Shown: positions 1 to 11,100 of the stretch, piece by piece
How the letters are laid out: each line of letters starts with the position of its first letter
Numbering within the stretch: position 1 is the stretch's first letter
From: Reticulitermes lucifugus
Lineage: Eukaryota; Arthropoda; Insecta; Blattodea; Rhinotermitidae
Direction: 5' to 3'
DNA: 64,000 nt
NCBI GenBank assembly: GCA_026260175.1
Contig: JAKCWW010001052.1
Span: 1 to 64,000 of the forward strand
Program-made: the position numbers and the translations under genes
The notes under the pieces: generated by a model
What the model was told of the DNA's origin: nothing
Databases searched by the model: none
Seen by the model: only the letters and a program-made list of their open reading frames with translations

Positions 1-242
1 GTGTCTCCCCTAGAAACACTCCCCCCCGGAGATCCGAATGGGGGAGTAGTTTACCTCCGGATTCCTGAATTATGATGAAGAATAATATTAAAATTAAGGT
101 GATAAGATAATATTCTAGATGTTTGTTGTTTTAGTGTAGTTTGTGTCTAGGCTCCATTTCTGTCAGTTCCAGGTTTCCTAAATGTAGGTTTATCACCCAG
201 TCATACCAGCCCACCGTTGCATAGTATAGGCACACGCACACA

Positions 243-490
243 CACACAGATAGCATAGTTGGTATAGCAGCTCGCTACAGGCTAGACAGTCTGGGGATCG
301 AATCCCCATGGAGGCAAGATTTTCTGTGCCATCCAGACTGGCCCAGAGGTCCGCCCAGCCTCCTGTACAGTGGGTACTGGGTCTTTCCCAGGGTAAAGCA
401 GCCTGATTGTGTTGCTGACCACACACCTCCTTCTAGTGCTCTGTTGCAAAAGGGTTGGAGCTATACTTTTGCTTCCCCTCTGTGCCTGAC
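243..490 (+). repeat. tRNA-derived SINE, family A, copy 1
   Basis: The head has an A-box-like TAGCATAGTTGG and a B-box GGGATCGAATCCCC. The body reads CAGCCTCCTGTACAGTGGGT and a TCTTTCCCAGGGTAAAGC stretch. It ends in a short TA/CA-rich tail. Confidence 0.7.
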
Positions 491-1027
491 CGTTATATAT
501 ATATACACACATATACACACATTTTTATATGACAGCCAAACATTTCTGATAACCAGTCTCATACAGGGGTTGTGATACATATTACTATTTTAGTGATTGC
601 AAAATTAATAGAGAGACTCCCAGTTTTGAAACATGCAGTACGTATCTTCATGATGGAGAAATTTAATGTAAAGTCTAACAATACGGAAATTGAAAGCACG
701 CCAGATAAACACATGGAATAGGTTCACAAGTTGGGAGCATGTTGAAGAAAATAAAAGTAGACATAATGAATTCAACAGTGATGCTGTGGGAGGTATTTAT
801 GATATTGTAAAGTCTCATCCAAATGGAATTGTGCCTCAGAAATTGTGGAATAAATCACGGTTTCATGAACAGCGCTCCAAATGAATGGAAAAAGAAAGTT
901 GGTCAGAACACACAGTGCACAGGTTTTTAACCAGATGGAGGTGGATGTGTGTCCACTGTATGAGCACAGACAAAGTGAAGAATAAAGTGGGGAATATTGT
1001 GAGATGAAGGCACACAAATGATGCACT

Positions 1028-1262
1028 AGTCAGTATAGTGAATGGCTGTGGGCTGCATGGTCTGGCGTTTGAATCCCAGAAGGGACAAGAGATTTTATCT
1101 TCTCCAGAACCATCTGGACCAGCTCTGGGGCCCACCCAGCCTCCTATTTAATGGGTACTGGGGTTCTTTCCTGGAAGTAAAGTGACTGGGGCTTGAAGTT
1201 GACCACCCACCTCCTTCAGGTGCCAAGGTTAAGAATGAGTGAGCCTGTACCTCTGCTTCCTC
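1028..1262 (+). repeat. tRNA-derived SINE, family A, copy 2
   Basis: The head has a B-box-like GCGTTTGAATCCC. The body shares CCCAGCCTCCTATTTAATGG, GGTTCTTTCCTGG and GTGCCAAGGTTAAGAATG with the other copies. Confidence 0.7.
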
Positions 1263-1602
1263 TGTATGCCTTTATGGCATGGTATAGAGAGTTTCATATG
1301 GTACAGCAAGGGGCTAATGCTGTATGAGTCTATGGCATGGTTTTATTGTACTGTATTATTTTCCACAGTTCTATTGTTTTGTTGGCATGTCAGCATTATT
1401 TCTCAGATAGCATGTGAAGGTATGAAGAATGACTCCACAGGTATGGGGTCATATGAGAAAGTTCCTTCAAGGTAGTGTTACCAGAATTGTTTTTAGGAAA
1501 TGTGCAGACAGCATTTTGGTCTTTCTAGGGCATGTTGAATGCACAAAGGATTAGAAAGTAATTTTACTTTAATGTGACAAATTGGAGGACAGTATTGCAT
1601 TA

Positions 1603-2375
1603 CAGGTAGCCCTCGATTTGCGCCGATTCAGAATAACGCGGATTTTGAAACCAGGAGGTCAAAAAGTGAAAAAATATATTTTACTGTTATTTATAACGTT
1701 TTTTACAATTTTTCTCGTACTGCATCTTATACTAAATCGTAATTCTTACATCGCTGATTTTGAATAAAAATTATAAATACAGTCATCTCTGCGTTAACGC
1801 AAATTTGCTCTAATGAGTTCGATTAATCGGTAAAAGCTGCTTGTAAAATGTAAACTTTTGCATATGCGAGTTTGCTCTTATGCGATTTCATTACCGGCGC
1901 ATTAACCTATCAAAAGACAAATTTAATCTCTGCGGAGGTCCCGGGGTTATTTTTATTACGCGATTTTCTCTAGGTCGGCGTCTTACATGAATGCTACTAT
2001 CGCGTAATAGCAGAGATGACTGTACACATCAATCACACGAAAGAATTACAGTCAATCACGAGGACCAACGAATTGCGCTGCCACTGATTGCTACGTAATT
2101 GTGAGATACTGTAATCTCCTTAAAAACCGACACCATTCCACGACAGTCACGTGAGCATTGCCCGGTTGTAAGTGTACAAAATATATTTTTTAAATTCCCT
2201 TTATTATATTTACGTTATTTCAGAGCTTTAAATGCAATGCCATTATACTACTCGTCAATGTTTGGGTGCCGGGAACGCATGTCATTGACTTCCCATTGAT
2301 TTACATTATAAAATCGTTTCAGTTTACGCCGGTTCGTTCAGGAACGCATCCCCGGCGTAAATCGAGGGCTACCTG
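1603..2375. mobile_element. Outer pogo/Tigger-type miniature element
   Basis: Terminal inverted repeats begin CAGGTAGCCCTCGATTT on both sides, with one internal difference (ttgcgcc versus ttacgcc). The left flank is TA, as expected for the Tc1/mariner-pogo group; the right flank reads TG. There is no transposase frame. It is interrupted by a second element at 1780-2022. Confidence 0.75.
1780..2022. mobile_element. Inner pogo-type miniature element nested in the outer one
   Basis: 243 bp, with terminal repeats beginning CAGTCATCTCTGC on both sides and TA duplicated outside (1778-1779 and 2023-2024). It lies inside the 1603-2375 element, so it inserted later. Confidence 0.8.
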
Positions 2376-2700
2376 TGCTTTCTTCTTTGTAGCAGTGTTA
2401 TTCAAGAGGATTCTTCATACTGACTTGTAGTGTGAATACACCTCAAGAGGTACGTTGTTCACAATCTGTGACCAGCTAAGGACATGGCTTGTCTTTAGGT
2501 TGGTTTGTGTTCTTCCTTGCAAATTCCAGGATGATAAAAAATAGCTTGTGACTACTTTGCCCCATATTCCCCAACACTGACTCTGTGTAATCTGACTTCT
2601 AAATATGATGTACAAAGAAACAACAGTAACTATTTACAAATTCTGTACTTTTCAGGTTATGCAGTATTGCAAGAATATCTGTCAAATTAGGTGACCTCAA

Positions 2701-2899
2701 ATGCCTGCATTTATTATGCAGTTCAGAAAGAGAATTAGCATGCTGCTGCTGTTGCTGGTGGTGGTATTACTACTCTTCATTGCTGTTATTGCTGTGTTTC
2801 TTGTGCAACCCACGGTGAGCAGTAATGATCCATCCAGTATATACAAGGAGCAGAGTTATCTGGATGTTCTGAGACGCTGGTACAACTATTCTGATTCAG
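2701..2899 (+). CDS. Star-like gene, coding exon 1 (membrane anchor)
   Basis: Encodes the N-terminus and the single hydrophobic helix. The donor is CAG|GTGAGC, leaving one base (phase 1). An acceptor-like tttcag ends at 2655, so the exon may start at 2656 with 45 nt of 5' UTR. A second in-frame ATG at 2716 could also serve as start. Confidence 0.82.
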
Positions 2900-5084
2900 G
2901 TGAGCTGTCAGTGTTTATTGTTGTTTGTATGATGTATATTAATGTGTAACTTAGATTCTTAGCAGAAGAAAGACCCTTAACTTCATACCATAGTTTATCT
3001 TTTGTCAACTTCTATAGTTTAACATTGCCTTATCATCCATCACTTTTATTAACTTAAATCATTTTATAAGACGTCACTTAACCACCAAGTTGATTGGCTC
3101 AAGTCGTAACGCTTCTTACTTGTATTAGGATTTTTGTCAGGAACAGCAACTGCTCTGTTAGAGGTATTTCGTGGTTTTCCACAGTCCCTTTAGGCATATG
3201 CAATATTAGTACCCTAAATTAGTAACTGCTTCTTTACACAAAATTTCCAGATTATTATCCACTGTCATCTCATCATCCAATGCCGTGTAGTGTGAGTACA
3301 CCAAAGCCTTGTTTCATGCCCTAGTTGTGTTCTGGAAAATAGGGCACAAATAAAAAAGGCATGAATCAAAAGTGATATTCCCATCAGAAATAAGGGGTCA
3401 GCGTAATAGAACACAGCCAGCCAAAGGGCGTTAAACCAAAAATTAGAGGGCGTAAATTACAAAGTGTTGTAAATTGGTAAGGGGCATTAAAGCAAACACA
3501 TGAAACAAATGGGTGTAAGACTAGGCTTCCATGTATTGTTAAACTGTAAATAAATAAATGCATGACCTTACCATATTTACCTAGATTTACCACAAGTAAT
3601 GTTTACTTACCACAGGCCAAGACACCTGAAACTTCCACACTTGCCCTGAGTTACATCACCTTTTGTCAAGAAGATTACTCTTGTCTTATACCATGTAGTC
3701 TGGTAGAAATTTACGAATGTTTTGGAGTAACTTACCTCCTTTACTGAAGTTGTGGAGGAACCTGCCACATGCATGTTTGTGGTAGAAGATGGAGCAGCAG
3801 GTTTTTTTGAAACTGATAAATTTCTGTGCCAGACTACATGGAGTCATACCCCAGAGGATGGTAATGCTGATCATCACTGCTGTGAGAACATCATGTCTCA
3901 TAGAATGCGTGTTATGTAATGAAGCCAGTACATTTCCACAGTTTGTTATCTCAACAAACTGATAGCTGGTGAGACATAACCTCTTCAAGCCCAACATAAC
4001 CCAAACCATTCTAACTTAATGAAACTTAATCTAACCTAATCCACCCAGCCTAATATAATCCAGCCTTAGCTGGCTAACACATTGTAACCTACTATAAACC
4101 TTATCTTATATAGACAGCTGTTGACATATGCTGGGATTGCATTCTTGGAAAGCACTGCATATATGTAAAGTGAGTAACACTGAAGATGTGTAGAATAACA
4201 ATTTGAGTTGCCTTCTTGAATGTGCAAAATTCCAATGTTTCAGGTTTAAATTAAACATTATTATGCATACTTTTCATAAATATAATGACACAATAGCAGT
4301 AAATAATTATGCAGCATACAAAATAAAACATATAACTTAACAATTAAAAGCCTTAAAGTATTATGTGAATTTGGAATTAATAAATCTGAACTGTGAGTGG
4401 GATTGGAGGAGTTACTGGGCTGCTGGATCGTTGGTGTTAGATGACTGAGATGGTGCAGGTGGAAAGCTGAAATGAATTTCTGTATATGTGATGGTGCATA
4501 TAAAATATTGCATGTAATGGGTCACCTGTATTCTTTGACTTGACTTGCCTCACCTTTCAAGTGTCCGGAGGATATGTCACCTGACTGAAAATTGCGCTGT
4601 CCTTCGACTTTATCCAACTACCTTGGACTATCACAGTTACCCAAGTTATCTTAAATACCGTAATTCCCATTTACTGCAAACACAGTTTTAACCCTTTGAC
4701 AGACCATTTAAATTCAGTGCATTCTGATGCTCTTAGACATTCTAATTTAAATTTACTTTGCACACTACATTTTGGCATGTTTAGTTTTATTACTTCCAGG
4801 TGTGTGAGGCACAGAAAATGGTTATATTCATGTTGTTGAAATTCAAAAACGATTTATTGAATTCTCAAGAAGTAAAAAATTGTTTTTTTTTTTAATCTTT
4901 GAAAACTGCAGTTGCAGTCCCAAGTTTTGTCACTTAAAAACTGTCAAGTCAATTTCCTGGTCATTAAATAAACAGTCAAATACTGTGCGACACGACTGTG
5001 TTATTTTCATGTAAGCTACATGTTTCGGTCCTTGGTCCATCATCAGGCAGTATGTATAAAAGTTGAAAATAAATGTAAAAGCAT

Positions 5085-5116
<32 letters not shown>

Positions 5117-8100
5117 CTTGTGAGATCTCATGGTTACATTGTATTTATTACAACTATAGCCTTTGTTATTTTGTAAGATATCATCATTGTAGCTATTCTG
5201 TATTGCTGATCTTTTTTTGTATTTGTTGAAGCCAAAAATATTTCTTATATATTGGTGTCTGCTGATTGCATTAGTCTAAAATTTGTATTTAAAAATTCTT
5301 CATAGAAATTGATAGTTCCCATGTGAAACATGTGAGAGGCGTATGCTTTTGTTGTTTTAATTTTCTATAGGGACAGGTTGCGGGCTCTTGTGAATGTGGT
5401 AATGAACCTTCGGGTTCCATAAAACGCGGGGTATTTCTTGACTAGCTGACGACCTGCTAGCTTTTCAAGAAGTACTCTGCTCCATGGAGTTATGCAGTTC
5501 AGTTAGTTTTAGTATCAGAAGACAAATTTTCTGTTTTGTTGATATTTTTTGTGGTTTCTTTGAGTCCTCTAAACTAAGTTTCTTAATTCCTTATTACGGC
5601 ATTGAACGTATTCGTGTGTAGTCTTCTCGTTATCAGCACCTTGTGTTATCACATATGCCAATTTATGACTCTGTCATGATTCATAAATAGACGCAAGTGA
5701 TAACGACAGTTGTAGTAAATACAATGTAATTGTGAGGTCTCACAAGAAAGTGTACACGTATATGGCGCTTTTACCTTCGTTTCAAGTTTTTATGTCTAAA
5801 GCCTGATGATGGTCCGAAAGCACTGAAACATGTAGCTTACACGAAAATAACATGGTTGTGTTGAACGGTATTTGAGTGTTTGTTTATTTAGTATTAGAAG
5901 CACGATGAGATGTCCTCCGTCAAGTCAATTCTCTGTTACTCCACTTGGAAGCATAGGGCCTTCACAAAGCAATGCCAGCGGACTGTGTTTCTACCGACTG
6001 CCTTGACTTCTCTCCAAGTCTTTCACACTGTTTCAGCTTCCTCCTCTGTCGTTCTTCTGCAGCTCCTTCTCGGTCTTCCTCTTCTACGTTGTCTTTGGGG
6101 GTTCCAACTGAAAACTTGTTTTTCTGTTTCAGAGGAATTCTTCCTCAGTATATGTCCAGTTCACTTCCATTTCCACAGTTTAAAGACTGTGACATTCATG
6201 TAAATGGAAATAACAGAACATCAATTTACTGTTTATGGATTTGATATGAAGCTTGATTTCTGATGGTAATGCACTTTATACATCTTATACTCCCTGTTCA
6301 TCTGAATAAAGTGGCCTATTTCCATTAAACACTTGTTGTTGCAGGTGAAAATGATTTGAATGGGCCAACAGTAAGCATGGATGATCCAAAAGTTATTGCC
6401 AAAATTAGGAGAAAGTTTCTGTTACCTCCATCATTGCGTACAGAACCGTACAATCTCGATGCTCCTCTTGTATATGATACGTCCATGGGGCAGTCTGAGA
6501 TGATTCTAAGCATTCTTGGAGAGCAGGTAATTTAATTATGAATCTCTTACAGTGAAACCTTGTTAATCATTACTGGTTAAATAAATTTATTGCTTTGTAG
6601 TTATTGAATTCCCCTTCAGAATGGTTAACCTTACTGCAGTATTTGTTGTTATTCCGAGGGTTGTGTAATGTGACTTCTTCAGCATGAAGTTATTTTGCAC
6701 ACTTCGTATAAAGAGTTGAAAATGTGTGCGTATGTTACTCGTTTTTAGAGAGATGTGCTTCCTAGCAGTTTATACTGCATACTGCTTACCCAGTGACACA
6801 GCATAACATCCCAGAGGTAATGCATCTTCAGTAACACCACTGTGAGAACCTAAAGTGTCATAAAGTTATTTTACTGAAAACATTTTCTGAATGTGGACAG
6901 AACCTCTGATTAGATTGTGTGTATACAAGGTCTTCTTCTTGGAGAGAGACTGCTCGCTGGCTGGTGTCTCGCCATATGAGCAGGCTGCAAATGGAGGAAT
7001 AAACCTCTCTATACCCATGATTCAGTACCTTCCCATTGTCCTGAATACTTAGGAGAGGACACTAGCATGTAGTGTACTGTGATTATACCTGCCTGCCAGT
7101 TTCAGATGAATGTGAAGTGTTAGTTACCTGCCCTCCAAGTGTCAGCCAAGAATTCACAGTGAGCATTTGCGTAATAAAATGTGAGAACTTATTGATTTTG
7201 AGCAGTTCTTTAAATACTTGACAGTTCCAAGTTTGACAGTCTTCATTTGAACTTAAAAATGTTGACAACTGCATGATTATAAATTAAAAGTGACAGCTTA
7301 TTCCCAATTATTTGTGTATGAATTAGTTGAGAGTTTCCATGCCTGTTGGCTGAAGAACTGCTGTAACTCTGTAGTGCAACAGTGTGCAAAAGAAAGCAAA
7401 TTTTTACATGCAAATAGTGCACATTGATTTGTATATGACATTAAAGTTTACTTATTCTGAGTACATGAAAGAGGCTGTTAGAGAAATTTAAAACAATGGC
7501 TTTGAAGTTTAGACTGTGTATACTTGCAGAAAGAGGGATTTTTTGTGGAATGTGGGGCTATGGATGGTGAGACACGTTCAAACACTTTGTACTTCGAAAG
7601 TCACCTGAACTGGAGTGGACTGCTGGTGGAGGCTGACCCACTTAATTTTGTTAAGATGGAAACAAAGAAAAGGAAGGCATACTTGTCACCCAGCTGTTTG
7701 AGCATCAAACCATACCCCATAATGGTAAGTTAGTATCTGCTTTGCAGGTCACTCAGATTTTAGAACTGAATGTGCTGGGATCTTGCTGTGGCATAAGGCA
7801 TATTCTGAGATCATGCTGGAATGAAATCCTTTCACAAGCTGCAGTTTGTGGAGTGAAGAAGCTTGGGTCTGTATTGTAACACAGCTTAAATATTAAATAA
7901 AATGACCATCTGGAGACCATAATATACTCTTCCTATATTAGAATTAGAAGATGTTCTTCAAATTCTTAAGTAACTGTCTATTTCATTTCGTTTCAACAGT
8001 GCTTTCAATTTTTAATACTTCTGTCTTCAGTGGACTTACGTGTTTTGCATATCTGGTCACATTTTAAGTTTATTTAACACAGTTTTGAAATGAAATNGTA

Positions 8101-11100
8101 ACTTTACATTACACATGATGTGCTCAGTTTACTGTTGAGTAGCTTTCTTTTGTGCAGGTAATGTACAGTTATTTTTGGTTATGCTGTACTATCTCCTATC
8201 AAACAAATAGCCTTCCAAAATCTCATTATAAATGTAAATTTCACTAGGCACTCTTTTGTCAGTGGTGATTTTATATTTGAATTGCCTTGTTCAGAATGTA
8301 TATTTTGATGGAATTTGCATTTTATGTGTTCTCTTTTAGTGTGATAGTCTTGAGAAATTTATGAAGGCCATACCAAAGTTATGCTCATGACTTTCGTTTC
8401 TGAAAAATCTGTTAATAAAATTGGAATTGGTGACTTGTCAGCAGTGGTACCAGGGTCTGGGACTGTTATGATGAAAGTTCCAAGACTGTTGCAAGGGTGC
8501 AAGTGACTGATATGTCAGGCAAATATATATATGTATATCTTTCTGACAGAGAGCTGTGATCAATTTTTTTTTACTGCTGAGTAGTGAGAAAGGTAACTAA
8601 AGAACTAATGATTGTGTCTGGTTTGGACCTTGGCTGCAGCAGCAGACATAATGACATGTTGTGCATTTTCTGCAGTCAATCTAGTTGATTTCATGGGACA
8701 TTGCCTTGAAATAGACTATAATAATTTATTATTACATTTAAGTTCATGGAATGTGATCATTCTGTCATGTAATGTGGCACTGAGTAAGTGCTGCAGTTGG
8801 TACAGCATCATTTAATAACCTTCACTGTGCCCATCATTGACTGCTGAAGCACAGTAGCCAGCTATTTGGAACTTTCCTTGGCCATGAATGCATTATATGC
8901 AATGTTCGTTGGTACTTGCGATGAATGATCCTGTTTCTCACAAAATATGTTCTTCACTGTTGAGTACTGCTTTGTTTGGGTGGCAGTGATTCAGTAAGTG
9001 AGACCTGGATTCCTTAACTGCATCTGATGCATTGCCATCACACACTGTGCAAACGAAGCGAATGTTTGTGTACTCTTCATTTGTGAACTGTGTATTCATT
9101 GTCAGTTATGACACTAGCATACCTTACAAGCAGTCAGACAAAAAAGGGATACAACCATGACTGAACCCAAACTACCTGCCAGATGGTGGGTATGTACATA
9201 TGGCATGGGAAACCCACTGTCTTTAGAATGGTGTGGTCACTTTGTTGAACACTTTTCACTAAAAATAAGCTTGTGAATAACTGCATAAAGTCTGACAGAC
9301 TTTTATGATAAACATTACATGAAACTGTGAACATCATTCTTGTATGCGATTGAGACAGTACCAGCCAAGATTCTAGGTCATCAAGACATGTGGACCAGGA
9401 TTCAAGTCATTTTAAATGCATGTGGAATTCTTTATGATTATGGCTGCATTGAAAGTTTTAAGATTTTCCCAGCAGCTGTCTTCATTGTCTCATTGTCATT
9501 GCTATTGTTGTCGTTAAATGATCTGAAGACCTTATATAGCATGATATATGATGTACCAGACATTTCCATGTATGTCTGTGATAAAATGCTTCTCCTGAAT
9601 GCTGCATGTTTGTTGACAGGTTTCCTTCAAGCAAGCATTCAATGTTGGCAAGATATCTGAATATCCACCTGGATACAGGGGGTTGGGATTTGTGGATGTC
9701 CAGTGTTTTCCTCTGTATTCATACTTGCTGGCCCTGAACAGAACAAAAATTGATTACTTCAGTCTTGATGTAGAGGGCAGTGAACTTGATGTTTTGAGGA
9801 CTATACCATTTGAGAAGCTAGATATTCGGGTAAGTATTTGTTTCTTTTTTTACTTTCTTCCCCCCCCTCTTTTTTTTTTTTAATACCTCAACCCCATGTA
9901 ACCATAAACATTTGTTACAGAGTGAACCTTGCACATGTGCATTTTCATGTAGAGCGATACTTGTCTTCCTGTCAGTCTTACACAAGCACTCTTTTTCTTT
10001 TTGCTAGGAAAACTCATGGCTGTGCAGGTTATGGTTGGCAGTAATGTAGTCTGGTTGAGGGAATTATGACAACATAGTGGGGAATACGTAAATGACCAAG
10101 CAACCAACCAACCAATGCACCAAACTGATCATATATATATATATTTCCATGCCTTTCCTTGATGTACTTTCTGTATAAAAATAATACCAGTAGAGTTATT
10201 ATGGCCCCTTTTCTTGTCTACTCTTCTTCACAGTAGTTCCGCTGATTGAAATGTGCATTCGGGTTGGATTCTGATTGGATTAGTTATTTCCCCACCTTTT
10301 CCAGGTGTAGCTGATACTAATCTTTTTCAGCTCTGTCAGTGTTGATGCTGTCTATATTGAGTTTGGTTTTGCTGCATGCAGTTGTGTATTTTTTAAACCT
10401 TTTTGTCATATGTTCAAGTCACGTAGGTGCTCACATTCAGTGAGATTTAGTTTTCTTTTGAAGGTTTATGCCATTTATCAGCAGTCATGCAAAGTTTTTA
10501 GGAACTTTTTTATGAGTGGCTTTTGGCTGCCAGTTGAATTGTATATATTATGTTGCATGGCATGTCAGTTGTGTCTGATAAATGCCTGAAGAGCCTGTGT
10601 GGAATGGGCCTTGCATAGGTCAAGCTTACAGTTTTTTTTTTTTGCACAACACTTATCTCACAATCAGAATTGATCATTTCTGGACATATAGCTTCTGATG
10701 AATGACATGATGACTAAAAGAGTCTTGGTAGGTGGGCCATCTGCGGCAATGGACATGATTATATGATTGGGAAAACTTTCGTTTCCAGAGGGCTGTCATA
10801 AAAGTTTTGAAATATCTCTTCACTTTTAGCCTGCCCATGTAATGGTATTGTTTTCAGTTTCTTCTCCATAATATAGCACTTGTTGAAGATCATCCAAATA
10901 ACAGCTAGTAACAGAAACATCACTGATGTCCGTTGACTCGCCAAGCTGAAGGCTAAAAAATGAACAAATTTAAAGGACATACCTCAGTTGCTGTTTGCTG
11001 TCAGTGGGTGTACGTTTCAGTCTTCTAGTGACAGTACTTAAGAAAATTAGACCTCTGTAATTGCATTGCATATTTAAATTTTATTCTTAAATTCAGAAAA

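Larger units (their letters stand above)
4958..5893. mobile_element. Inverted-repeat element with hammerhead-type motifs in both arms
   Basis: The arms, about 4958-5165 and 5690-5893, are imperfect inverted copies: TTATTTTCATGTAAGCTACA left, and its reverse counterpart TGTAGCTTACACGAAAATAA right. Each carries a hammerhead-type motif on the outward strand. The interior has no intact gene but contains a LINE tail (5365-5510). The outer ends share AAATAAAC followed by CAAATAC. Confidence 0.65.
2900..6344 (+). other. Star-like gene intron 1 (3.4 kb)
   Basis: No exon seen. It holds two inverted copies of the DVxPCSLV-type repeat (3688-3905), the inverted-repeat hammerhead element (4958-5893) with a LINE tail inside, and a second LINE tail (5905-6140). 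The rest is unassigned AT-rich DNA. Confidence 0.7.

Noticed and set aside
1-60. Possible transposon coding text at the window's left edge
   Set aside because: Too short and cut by the window edge to assign.
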